The notes under the pieces are model-generated. The model saw nothing but the letters and a program-made list of their open reading frames with translations, had not been told where the DNA came from and did no database searches. Below, in pieces: positions 35,880 to 46,700 of a stretch of DNA of 64,000 nt (position 1 is the stretch's first letter; every line of letters begins with the position of its first letter). The stretch is from Takakia lepidozioides (Eukaryota; Streptophyta; Takakiopsida; Takakiales; Takakiaceae), in the NCBI GenBank assembly GCA_030704615.1, contig CM060733.1:9362001-9426000 (forward strand). Direction: 5' to 3'. The position numbers were made by a program, and so were the translations under genes.

Positions 35880-36885
35880 TTTCCCGAATGTGCTAGAATA
35901 AGGTGGCGTTGACGCCGCCTTAATCTGGCTGGTCTTCTGGTGTGCTATTTGGGGGTGAATGACATCTACAAATTGCTCGGACTACATAACTTATGATTCG
36001 TTATCATGTCCTTATTCCAGCTGACCAGAAATCCATGCTGGGTAAACGCCAGGTTTTTTGCTTGCAAAGCAGGGGTTGGGTTCATTTGCAAGTTTTCCCA
36101 AAAAAAAAAAAAAAAACACTTCCCGAATGTGCCAGATTAAGGTGTCGTCAACGACACCTTAATTGACGACACCTTAAACTGGCTGGTCTTCTGGTGTGCT
36201 ATTTGGGGTGAATGGCATCTACACTACATAACTTATGATTCGTTGTCATGTCATTCTTCCAGGCGACCAGAAATCCATGTTGGGTAAATGCATTGCAAGT
36301 TTTTTTTTTTTTTCCCCGAATTTACCAGATTAAGATGTCGTCAACGATACCTTAATCTGGCTAGTCTTGTGGTGTGCGATTTGGGGTGAATGGCATCTAC
36401 AAATCGCTCAGACTACATAACTTATGATTCGTTGTCATGGCCTTCTTCCAGGTTACCGAAAATCCATGTTGGGTAAAAATGGCGCGGGCTGTTAACGAAT
36501 ACACAAGTGGAACACCTTTGCAGTCCAGGCTCCCACATCTAGAAGGTGAGGAGAGATTCGGATCATGCAAGCGCAAACTGGACACCCCTAGTCCATACCC
36601 TGAACCCTATTCATTCTTAATGCATCCACTTGTTCAACGACATCAATTTTTTCTCAATTTTTGGGGTTGTTTTTTTTTTTTTTTTGGGTGAAATTCTCAT
36701 GTCCCAACAGGGCTGGGAATTATGATGTCGTTGACGACACCTTAATGTCTGCTTCCCTGCACAAAAAAGGTCTCCCCCATGGTTTCCAGGGGACATATTT
36801 GTTCTGGGGAGATATTCATAGATCAATTTGTCATGTGCTGACAGGGGCTGCAATTTAAGTTGTCGTTGACGACAGCTTAATGTCT
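35880..36885. repeat. palindromes TAAGGTGTCG-TCAA-CGACACCTTA in three tandem units plus two singles
   Basis: Palindromes lie at about 35899-35922, 36138-36162, 36330-36354, 36725-36746 and 36857-36880. The second is followed by an extra half copy. The first three sit in repeated units of about 200-240 bp that share tggtcttctggtgtgc and gaaatccatg and follow poly-T runs. The centre is CG-TTGA-CG or its complement CG-TCAA-CG. The same centre is used by palindromes of elements A and B. Confidence 0.8.
36480..36610 (+). pseudogene. fragment of the SWIM transposase (relic C)
   Basis: About 43 codons, from ARAVNEYTSGTPLQSRLP to RKLDTPSPYPEPY, align without gaps to A transposase exon 2. No flanking transposase sequence remains on either side, so it is an isolated fragment. 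Confidence 0.75.
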
Positions 36886-37017
36886 GCTTCCCTACGCATG
36901 CTCATCCCTGAGGATAAATGTTGTTGCAGTCATCTATGGTTCACTCATCTGGGCAGTTTTTCATCCGCCACTCGTCCAACGTTCATCCATTCTTTTTTAC
37001 GTCCATCCCAAATACAT

Positions 37018-37193
37018 TGTCGTGCGCATACATATCGCTACACAACTACATCGCTGTCCAAAACCACACAACACATGTGCACGCCACACACTAGTATATC
37101 ACTAGTCCATCACTAGTCTACCCACTAGGCTACAACTAGTCAGTCACTAGGCTGCCACTATGCTGCCCACTATGGCAGTTACTAGTCCACACA
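37018..37193 (-). repeat. 176-bp direct repeat, distal copy (LTR-related)
   Basis: Starts tgtcgtgcgcatacatatcg and ends agtccacaca on the plus strand, nearly identical to 37524-37699. It is rich in cactag motifs. Either the LTR is about 680 bp with this segment at both of its ends, or it is a 176-bp LTR of a nested miniature element. The missing 5' LTR would decide. Confidence 0.75.
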
Positions 37194-37523
37194 ATGATAA
37201 CGAAGAATAATACAAGCACAAGCTCATGCGAGCTCACAAAGCTGAAGCATAAACTCATGCATATATAACCTCATCACTCAAATATAAGTCAAGCCAAGTG
37301 CACCCCACGCCATGGGGAATCCACATTATGGCGCCATAGCTAGGCGCGATGAGGCTCAACTCGAGAAAGATGAGCCTCCCGCGCTTGCCGTGAAGATAAC
37401 CACTCCAGGGCCTGAATCTGCCTTGACCCCTCGATTGACACTTGGGCCAATCCCAAATGTCAATATGTAAAAGCTAGCTATTTCCTAGCTAGTTTCACAC
37501 TAGTGGTAACATAACTTGACAGC

Positions 37524-37699
37524 TGTCGTGCGCATACATATCGCTACACAACTACATCGCTGTCCAAAACCACACAACACATGTGCACGCCACACACTAG
37601 TATATCACTAGTTCATCACTAGTCCAACCATTAGGCTACAACTAGTCAGTCACTAGGCTGCCACTATGCTGCCCACTATGGCAGTTACTAGTCCACACA
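37524..37699 (-). repeat. 176-bp direct repeat, proximal copy; start of the 3' LTR of gypsy-2
   Basis: On the minus strand it begins TGTGTGGACTAG immediately after the purine tract aggggggcga (37701-37710), the expected polypurine tract and 3' LTR start. The other end is GCGCACGACA, giving TG..CA termini. Confidence 0.7.
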
Positions 37700-37700
37700 A

Positions 37701-37710
37701 TCGCCCCCCT
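37701..37710 (-). other. polypurine tract of gypsy-2
   Basis: Minus strand aggggggcga directly precedes the LTR start TGTGTGG. The position, downstream of pol and next to an LTR, fits second-strand priming. Confidence 0.65.
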
Positions 37711-37959
37711 AGCTGGTGCTTAGGTCCCTCTAAGTCCAGGTAGCCACAAGATGTGATAGTGACCATAGCCTCACTAAGTCTTCCACCACTATCCCTACTA
37801 CACTCAAACTCGATAGATCAAGAGGCCGGGTGCAAGAGTTGCCCCATCGTTAGTCGCCGTCTTGCAACCTGTGAACTTGAGCTTGGGATCTCATGTATTG
37901 ACTCCTATGAGCTTGGCCTCCCATGTCTTGTTAGCTGCCTCCAGTCATGTCCACTGCCA

Positions 37960-40900
37960 CTATCCCAAGCAATGTGGACACAACCAATCTCCGTCAGGAA
38001 CCTTCTCAAGAGGTGGTGTCAAACATCCTATATGCCAACCCCTTGAGCATCGATCACACACCAGCATGGTGGCTGCCTCTTTGGCAGACCCACAGAGCAT
38101 GCACCTCAAACCTGTAGTTACCACTGCCAAGTTTGGGTCAACTCTGCCATCGACATTGGGAAGGTGACGTGGTGCACAATTACGCACATGGTCCTTCCAA
38201 GTCATGCCATCCCGACCCTCCAAGATCAGGACCCCTGAGGGCAACACCTCTCGAACCCTCAGAATAACACACCCTGCAGTAACATCCAGAGTCGTAGGAG
38301 CAGTCTGCTGCAAATAAACATAGTCACCAGGGCTAAACCTCCGAACCCCAGGACGATATCCTCCACCACGTATAGTGGCATACCTCAACGTATCACGGTA
38401 CTGTGCAATGGCAAGGTTCTCAAAAGCCATGGGCATGACTTTCTTGAACAATTCTGCACGCTGATCACATGCACGTACCCACACGTCCGGATCGTCAAGG
38501 TTAAGGATTTGAGCAGTGTCCCTACGAATGGTTGCAGGCAAATCCGGCTCTCGGCCAAAGAGAAGGAAATATGATGAGAAGGAGGCAAGTGATGCTTGTT
38601 TGCTGAATCTGTAGCCCATGGCTAACCAAGGGACCTGAAGATCCCAATCTCCTAGGCGTCCCTTCTGCAAGCCATACTTGCGCAAACCCCTCTTCACCGT
38701 CTGAACAACTCTCTCTGCCAAGCCATTGGCCTGAGGATGATCCCGAGAAGTGGTGCGGTGGTCTATCAAGGCTTTATCACACAAAGCCTGAAACTCCCCC
38801 AAGAACTCTCTCCCTTGGTCCGTGAGTACCTCAGCTGGAGCACTAAATCGGCTAAGCACACGATCCAAGAATGCATACGCAGCCCCCTCACTAGCCTTGT
38901 CAGGCAATGGAACCAACTCAATCCACTTGGAGAAGTGCTCCACCATCACCAACACATATCTGTGGTGACGCATAGTCAGTGGCAACGGTCCTGCGAAGTC
39001 AAGACTCCACATGTAGCCCAATCCCATGATTGGCAAAGGATGCAACTGTGGTGTAGGGGCGTTGAATGAAGCACGCACCCTGTCACACACCATGCACCGA
39101 GCCATGAACTGTTGCACCTCTGTATGCATACCACGCCACCAATACTGCCCCTGCAGTAAACTGTGAGTGCGTCGCACTCCAAAATGCCCCAACTCCTCAT
39201 GGGCATGCCGCACTAACCGTGCACGCTGTGTGGGGTAAGGCACAATCCTCACCCGACCATCCTCCCACACTCGAAGTAGGTGTATCCCCTCCCACTTGAA
39301 CCTCTTGGCTCGTTGCAGGATCTGATCCCTCTCCCTGGCAGTCACAGTGGCTGCCGTGTCTCCCGTGCGGAGGTAGTCCAACACAGCCGAAGCCTCATGT
39401 ATATCTCTGGCACCACCTGGCTCATCACTAGCCTCAAGGTCCTCAGACACTCCGTCTACAGTCATCCCTGTAGTAGGTCCAACCTGACCTCCCGATGCCA
39501 AGATACACAAAAATGCAGATGCGTGCCATCCCGACACCATCTCCTCGTCCGTCTCACCATGCCACCGAGCTTCAGTGTCATCCTGTTGGCTCGTGCATGG
39601 ATTGCGACTCAATCCATCCGCATCCCGATTTACCAAACCCGGTCGATGCACAACCTGAAAGTCATACTCCTGGAGTATGAGTGCCCACCGTGCAAGCTTC
39701 CCCGTAAGCTTGTCTGACTCCATCAACCACTTGAGTGGTTGGTGATCCGTGACAAGGGTGAAAAGATTGCCGTATAGATAGCACCTGAAGTGTGCCACGG
39801 CCCACACTGCAGCTAAGCACTCTCCCTCATATGAGCTGTACTTAGCCTCTGCAGCGTTGTTCGAGCGGCTAGCATAAGCCACTACGAACTCTCTTCCCTC
39901 ATCATCCACCTGTGTGAGCACCGCTCCAAGCCCCAACATGCTCCAATCCGTATGCAGTTGAAAGGGACCCCCCCTGATAGGTCGTCTCAGGATAGGCGCC
40001 GAGGTCAACCTCACCTTGAGCTCTTGAAAAGCTCGTTCCTGCTCATCTTCCCACTGCCACTCCTGGTCCACCTTGGTCAGCTTGGTTAGAGCCTTTGCAA
40101 TGGTACTAATCCCTTGACAAACCATCTATAATAGTTTGCCAACCCCATGAAAGCTCGAACTCGGCTCACATCCGTGGGGCGTGGAATTTGTGCAATGGCC
40201 TCTACCTTAGTCTGCTGTACCCCCAATCCTCCAGGATATATCATGTGACCCAGATACTCAATCTAGTTGTGGAAAAACTTGCACTTCCCCGGATGCAACT
40301 TCAATCCGTGCGCTCTCAAGCGCTCCAATACCACCTGAAGGTGTCTCTCATGCTCCTCCATCGTAACACTAAAGATGATGATGTCATCTATGTAGCACCG
40401 AGCAAAGTCCACCCCTGCTAGAATCCTATCCATGACTCTCTGAAACTCTGCAGGAGCATTATTAAGCCCAAATGGTAAGAACCGCCACTGATATAGGCAA
40501 TCCTTGTCGTGCTCATTGATCCCCCAGAATGTCGTCTTCTGCTTGTCCGCCTCCTTGATTGGCAACTGGTGATATCCGGATCATAAATCCAAAGTGCTAA
40601 AGGCCTTAGCATGCCCGATGGCATCAAAGATCTCCTTTGGTGTTGGCATGGCATACTTATCGGACTTGGTCTGACGATTTACAGGCCGGTAATCACCGCA
40701 CATACGTCTCTCCGTCCAATTGCCATAGACATCCTTCTTGGCTGGCATCAATGTGGCTGAAGCATACTCTCCACCAGAGAGCTCCACCAAACCTGCCTCC
40801 CAAAGATCTTGAGTCCTCATCTGAATCAAAGACCTCTCCATGTCACTGTGGTCTCCGAAAGATTGGCGTGTCAGTGGCCAACTTAATACGGATCTCTTGA

Positions 40901-41541
40901 CCCTTCAGTGCTCCCAAGTCCTTCAAACTGAAGGCAAAGCAATTCATGTAGGCCCTCAGGAACCGTCGTATACGTCGTCTCTCTCCTCCGGTGACAATGG
41001 GTCCAATGTCAAGCTCCCAATTGTCCTCCGTAACTGCAACCTTAAGTCCAGTGGGCTTAGAGGTAGAGGACGCGTCCAGTGGTTGCTATGTTGCAACCTC
41101 TTGAGCAGTTCTCCCTGCCTGCTCAGTCAATGACAAGGCCTCATCCTGCCCCATCATCTCATCCTTGAGGACCTCATCAACCCGGGAAGAATCCCCAACC
41201 TCATCCATCACAGCCGCCTTGGCTGCCAACTCCCTCTGAACCTCGAGCACCTCCCACATGTGCCATGGATGCATGCACCCTGTGGTCCTCACATGCTCGC
41301 CCCCACTCACTGCCTGTACCGTCTCGGTAGGCAGAGATACCATCGAGGGAAGTGTACTCCGCACTCTGCGTTGCTCAGCTAGAGCCAAGCTGATAATCCA
41401 GGTCAAGCAATTGAGATCCATTGCTTGCCTCAACACCTGACGACGTGATGCCTCAGAAAGAGACAACACCGCCGTGGTACCAGTGGTAAAACCCATTGCC
41501 CGCTCACGCTCGTCAGCATTAGGCTCCACTAACTGATGCAA
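37960..41541 (-). pseudogene. pol of gypsy-2: RT, RNase H, integrase and C-terminal PHD finger
   Basis: The upstream region 41541-41086 precedes RT and leads to CFAFSLKDLGALKG. RT blocks: MCGDYRPVNRQTKSDKYAMP, FLPFGLNNAPAEFQ and the catalytic CYIDDIIIFS (about 40395). RNase H: HTDWSMLGLGAVLTQ, TDHQPLKWLM, NRDADGLSR. Integrase: a zinc-binding H..H..CMVC, then DFAGP, LTDQGREF and NGLAERVV of the DDE core. The end (about residues 675-720 of the 40125-37960 frame) is a PHD finger: CMLC, CDRC, WH, C, then CPHC in C4HC3 order. Damage: TGA at 40581-40583, TAG at 40263-40265 and a frameshift near 40110. The 721-codon RNase H-integrase-PHD part is otherwise open. Confidence 0.88.
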
Positions 41542-41551
41542 CTGAGCATCC

Positions 41552-41620
41552 CAGAGCGTAGCTACGGCGTGAGCCCAGCCCCGTGAGCTTGGGAGCTGAA
41601 CTCACGTCCAAGCTAGAAAG
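41552..41620. repeat. left terminal inverted repeat region of element B
   Basis: GGCGTGAGC at 41566-41574, CCGTGAGC at 41581, ctcacg at 41600 and GCGTGAGCGGC at 41619 reproduce the pattern of A's ends. cctataggcg and cctattaccgtgg follow at about 41654-41696, like the motifs inside the ends of A and C. Confidence 0.7.
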
Positions 41621-41944
41621 CGTGAGCGGCACCAATCTGCTGGAGAAGAAGGTCCTATAGGCGAGGATTGCAGGAAGAGGGCCTATTACCGTGGACAAAA
41701 CAAAAGGGGCCAACACACACCATGTGTGCAATGCCCGCTCAAAAACAGAAATATGAAAACATGGCAAATTTGAGCTCAGAATGATTGTCACAGTTTATTT
41801 CAATTCACAGATAGACGCTTACAATGAATTGCATGTGCATTTGCCCTGGTTCCGTAAACGAAATCCATATGTTTGTCAGAAATGCAAAGTCTTCACACGG
41901 CAACCTGCAAACCAGCATGGGAAGCGGGCATGGCTCGTATGTGT

Positions 41945-43071
41945 TCAAAGAGAAGTTGGCGGAGCTCCACGCGAGGTGTCCCGCTGTAGAAGGGTGTTCA
42001 CTTCTCCATAGCCTAGTGTGGCTTGGTGGATGAATTGGTCTCTCTTACCGTCGCAACACATAATCACAAGGTATATGTAATATTGATGCTTGCAGGGGAC
42101 CCACTTCCCTCTCATGCGAGAGAGCGCCTCACGCATCGTTACAAAGTCCGGACAAGTGCACGAAGGGAAATTCCCGACGGTAACCTGATATTCTTTGCCA
42201 TGAAGAACTGACCCAATTGACAGCACTGTGTAAATCCGTCCATACCCCGGAGAAGGGACTTCGGTGATACGAGACACCCGAGCCTGCAAATTCTAGCAGA
42301 TTCCATCTTGCATTCGTGATCTGCACCCGAAGCGAAACGGCGCACTGTTTTTCCATCTCTTTTTGTTGGGTGGGAGTCGGCACCGGGTGGCGGCATTGCC
42401 GGAGCATGTGGCACATCTGTGCCGACAGTGCATGAGGGCACCACCCGGGACCGTGCAAGACAGAACCCTCCCTCCTCCAGCATGCTTATCTCGGTTGATG
42501 ACAGCGACGTCCCAATTTGCACAGGCCAAATTGCGGGGGGAGGGGGTTTCATTATCACCGAAGGACGAACTGTTCCCTTCACGCATCGTGCCATATCGTC
42601 TGGGCAGAACCAAAATTTGTGGTCCTTTGACTCCCCACTATGATAAGGTCGGAACAACCCTGTGAATGTTGGAGCTGGAGTCCCCCTGGAGCCTTTGCAT
42701 ATCTTTGATTTGCATTTCTTGAATGAGGGGGTCCGAATTGCCATGCAAGCCACTCTAGATCCTGGTGGGGTGCGTTCTATATGCCACTCACTATCAATGC
42801 AATCGGATTCCTGCACCATGGCCACCGCCTCCTCCAATGGGATTCCCGCTGCTGTGCACCTGCTCCACTGGAGGAGGACCCACCTGGGAAGGGGCGGGCA
42901 CACGACTCAGTCTGCAGTGGAGACACCTTTGGCACAGAGAAATTGACCCTGTCTGGCCGATGGGAATCTCCATCTGACCCTGGAAGAGTGTTCAATTTCC
43001 TTTTGCATGATCCAAATCTTTCCTTGCCTTCCAAATGGGGGATCCTGGATTGTAGAGCGGACCCTTCAGTG
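41945..43071 (-). pseudogene. SWIM transposase of element B, 3' part
   Basis: Read on the minus strand from the A insertion point: PHLEGKERFGSCKRKLN, a linker with a frame change near 42900, WHIERTPPGSRV, then the zinc-binding-like block DHKFWFCPDDMARCVKGTVRPS. After a single-base shift near 42290 it continues as the end of the gene with GNFPSCTCPDF..PCKHQYYIYL, the SWIM zinc finger (CxC..CxH), and QATLGYGEVNTLLQRDTS. The order and sequence parallel residues 770-1132 of A. Two frame changes plus the insertion make it non-functional. Confidence 0.85.
43062..43071. repeat. target-site duplication (left) of element A
   Basis: cccttcagtg, identical to 54415-54424. The match extends to 12 bases (cccttcagtgca) because the next two bases, ca, are shared. 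Aligning the ends of A so that both begin CA gives a 10-bp duplication; 12 bp is the upper bound. Confidence 0.85.
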
Positions 43072-43260
43072 CAGGGATGCCTCGGCGTGAGCCTGGTCAC
43101 GTGAGCGCGACTGCGCTCACGCCACGTCACCTTGCGCAAATGCCACGTGACGGGTCTCAGTCCACGTCATCACACGTGGAGGCCGAGTCACCACGCACCC
43201 AGAAAGAAGTGGAGTGTATTCCCGCGGATTGGCACCCTTTACCGCGGAAACAAGCTGGAC
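43072..43260. repeat. left terminal and subterminal repeats of element A
   Basis: GGCGTGAGC at 43084-43092, CACGTGAGCGCG at about 43099, GCTCACGCCACGTCA at 43117-43131, then ccgcggattgg and ctttaccgcgg near 43222-43249. The ACGTGAGC/GCTCACGT blocks themselves can pair locally. Confidence 0.8.
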
Positions 43261-43640
43261 GACATAATAAAAGGCATTGAATAAATGATGGATGAATGTA
43301 CAGTTGGATGATAAACAGATGGATGAGTTTGAAAAATCTATGTAGATGGATGAATGACGGATGGATAAGAGTAAAATGGATGAATGTATAATGGATGTTG
43401 AGCAATGACAAAAATTCATGATAGGAAGATGCATGACCAAATCTTTTGACGAATGCACAAAGTATATGAAATGAGTGTGGAAGGTTTGTGGGGTGGATTA
43501 AAGAGTACAGAGGATGAATGTACAATGGATGTTGTACAAAGGAAGCTTTCATGAATGGAGCACGCATGAATACAGTGTAGATGAATGCACAATGGATATG
43601 AGAAGAGTCAAGAAGGTTTGTGAGATGGATTCATACATAT
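43261..43640. repeat. degenerate GATGAATG-rich tract
   Basis: Irregular repeats of gatgaatg / atggatgaatgtacaatgg over about 370 bases, inside the left end of element A downstream of the ParB-methylase stop codon. A similar short tract occurs at 35430-35485 in relic C, so it may be a feature of the family. Confidence 0.65.
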
Positions 43641-43759
43641 AGCAATTTAAACGAAAGTTGATTCTGTGATTATTATTTGTTCTAAAGGAACAACTACGGT
43701 AGAGTAAGGGGATTCAACGTTTCCAGATAATATGAAAATGAATATTAAAAGAATACAGT

Positions 43760-46700
43760 TCAGTCTGACTCAGAGTCAGTACAATGTATCCCCTCTTCCT
43801 CTGCATCTAAGTCTAAGTATTTTAGAACACCGGATCCACGCGAAATACACCTACGGCTGGCCACTAAAAAGTCAGGGGATAGGGACTCGGACGCGTGAAG
43901 TGCCATTGCTTCGGCATAAACAGGGAGCAGAAAATTGGAAAGGGGGCTGTCGAAAACAGACTCGCCAGAAATGACTGTATCTCCTGAAGATCCACCGCTG
44001 GCTTTCCTGAAAGACAGCCTGAAAAAGTTATTACTGTAACTTTGATGTTATCGAGAAATTGAGTATGACTCCCAAAGAGGGTTTAGCACTTACTCACATG
44101 AAAAGTCGTTGTCGACCTGCTTATCTTCGGGATCGTCATCATTTCGAATATGAATCCGATCAGTCTGTGTGCCTGATGTGGAGCCAGACAAAAGGGGGAG
44201 GAGCACTGTGTTGTAGAGGTCAGAATCACCCTCCATACCAAAAAGGCTTCTTCCGCCTGCCTTGCATGCGTGGTAAGTTGCTCCTGCACCAGACAGGAGA
44301 ACATAAACAGTTTGGAGGAGGGGATTTAAGCAGATGAAACTGTTGAAAGGAAACCAATTCGGAAGGGAGAAAACGAACCTGTGGACACAGAAAGATCGAC
44401 AACCCGTGCAGAGCGGTGGCTGCATGACTCCAGCAGTATTTGCATGAATGCTGGTGACTTTTCCTTTGCACCTCTCCAGGGAGTGCCATCTGGTCTCTTC
44501 AGAGTCTGACTGGACTGCATGAAGTTGTACAAAATGTCATCGACATGGGGCTCATAGGGAGGGTTGACGAAACAACCCTGGTCAGAAATCTCAAAGCTGC
44601 GGATGGAGGATGGTGTCTTTGATGTGCGAATCCTCCGCAGGCAGATCGCCTCGAACATCCTCGTCTGCCAAAGATAGCAGGTTAGTGTGGTAAACACAAT
44701 CTAAAGTGGAAGTGTGTACATCGGCTATTCAGAACTCTGACACCAAAAAAACCATGAATCGTTGATGATCGGTGTCGATCATAAAACATTCTACTAGAGT
44801 GGAGCTGCAGAGAAAATTGAAACTCATGATCAAAGCATAAGCAGAAGGCAGACGGCATACCAGCTGACCAGGGAAACCCCCTTTCACAAGGTAGAGGCTG
44901 TTCACACAATTCCATGTGCGCAAAACTTCAAACCCTGAAGACTTGAGGTATGATGCCAATGCCCGACGACTATCATTGTCACATGACTGAAAAAGCAGAA
45001 GTGTCCCTGCATCAGAGAGGAAATTGTTACAGAACCCGAATACCCAACTCCAGTAGTTGTCCTCGAATTTGTTCCACCCTGGCGTCTTGCCCTTTGGAAG
45101 AACTTCTGGCACAGCCTGGCCATCCGGGATGTCGAGAATGACAATGTCGGCCGCATAAGTTTTCTGCACACCGCACACGAAGGTGGGACCTGTGCTCACC
45201 TGCAACAGACATGTTTTTTATAAGAACGATGGCAAGAATGTTTTCAAAGAACGAGACTGAAATACTGCCAACGAAACATTCAGAGAATAAGGAAAGAAAA
45301 TGGAATTCTCACCAGATTGAGGAATGAGATTATATTGTCCCAGGTAGGGGATGGCACCCCAGTGTATCCTCTCTTTCGACTCTGCATCATCGAAAGCCAA
45401 CCCTCATTAACAATTTTCATCTCTCCTGCTGAATCAGAACGGGAAGGGTGTGGCTTGGCATCGAACACGCACTGAAGAGTGCGGGTATATCTTCCAGCAG
45501 TAAAGTCCTGCCCACTCTCCATCTCCTTTTCATTCTCCTTCCCCTTGTCCTTTTCCTTCTCTTTGGACTTGTCTTTGTCCTTTGGCTTTGCTGGTGAGAT
45601 GGCTATGACATCAACAGCCTTGTCTTTTGGTTTGCGGCCCGCCTTCTTTCCCTTCTGCGGCGTTCCCTGAGCATCAGGCTCCTTGGCAGCCAAGGTTGCT
45701 ATGTTTCGTTGATACTCTTCGTCAGTCAAAGGCGCCAGCATCTCAGCGTTATTGTTCAAGTATTTCATATGCTGTTCTTGAAAGGTCGTGTGCTCAGGTG
45801 GGCAGTCAAGGTACCACCCACAGTCTCTGAAGTGAGAAGGACTCCAGTCCTTCAATATCCCTGCAGTATACATGGTTGGATCGTTTGCAGGGTCCGACCA
45901 CATGTCAAGATAGTCGGGAATTCCGCTCAGGTGATTTCCTTCCATAAGCACATATTTCGTGTACCTGAAAAAAGGAGATGAATCCCAACCCACAAAAGCG
46001 CTCAGTGAGTAAGATGCAAGTAGAACAGAAAGAATAAAACATGGATTGAAATGGCTCTGACAACTGCTCCAAGGACCTTTCAGGACCACACTACTGCTCC
46101 AAATATGAATGTCGTCAACGCCATTCAGAACATTCCATTCCATGACACTGTAAATACATCCTAATCCAGGTGAATGCAAATAAGCGATTAGAAATGACAC
46201 AGACATAGAAGTGAATGTCGTCAACGACATTCAAGAATGAAGCCAAATTATTACTGAAATGAAGCAAAATCACAGGATGGAAATAAAAAAATTGAGTAAG
46301 GAACCATCCAGGAAAACTCAATGCACATTCATAACGAACCTATCACTGAGGACCTCACAACATCACTGTATGTGAATGGCTTCAACGCCATTCACAAAAA
46401 TACAAAAAAGAAACCAATTACTTAGCTCCCCAATCCATGAATATTGAATTTGTCGTTTTTTAATAATACAGACACAGCTGTGAATGTCGTTAACGACATT
46501 CACTTTGGATTTCTTAAAACAGAGCTTATGAAGCCTCCATATTCATCGCAAGAGGAAAAAACAATGCAGAACAACTGAATGTCTGCATTGACATTCAGCA
46601 AAATGAAGTGATCAACCCTCATTGTATCCTCTATGGACATTACAAAAATTTAAATAACCTTGAGGACCGCACAACAACTCCATATGTGAATGTTGTCAAC

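Larger units (their letters stand above)
35285..36960. mobile_element. relic (C) of the ParB-methylase/SWIM transposon family
   Basis: Three signs link this stretch to elements A and B. First, GCGTGAGC-(6 bases)-CGTGAGC at 35297-35317 is followed by GCTCACG, the same layout as the terminal inverted repeats of A. Second, cctataaccgcgg and cctattactgtgg lie just inside (about 35350-35395). Third, 36480-36610 (plus) encodes TPLQSRLPHLEGEERFGSCK, matching the transposase of A around its residue 770. It also contains about six palindromes of the family type. The right end is not defined. The name C is mine. Confidence 0.65.
37018..41551 (-). mobile_element. Ty3/gypsy retrotransposon (gypsy-2) with PHD-finger integrase, 5' part cut off by transposon B
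   Basis: Minus-strand order: a protease-to-RT linker region, reverse transcriptase, RNase H, integrase, PHD finger, polypurine tract, LTR-like repeat. The frame is cut at 41552, where the terminal repeat of element B begins, so the 5' LTR, gag and protease should lie beyond B, outside the window. Two stops and one frameshift show it is dead. Confidence 0.85.
41552..43071. mobile_element. element B, left part (outer transposon of the family)
   Basis: Begins within gypsy-2 at about 41552 with CAGAGCGTAGCTAC then GGCGTGAGC and CCGTGAGC, the family terminal repeat. It holds the 3' end of B's transposase gene on the minus strand. It stops at 43071, where element A is inserted, and B resumes at 54425. 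Joining the two parts restores a continuous transposase alignment, which proves the split. Confidence 0.85.
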
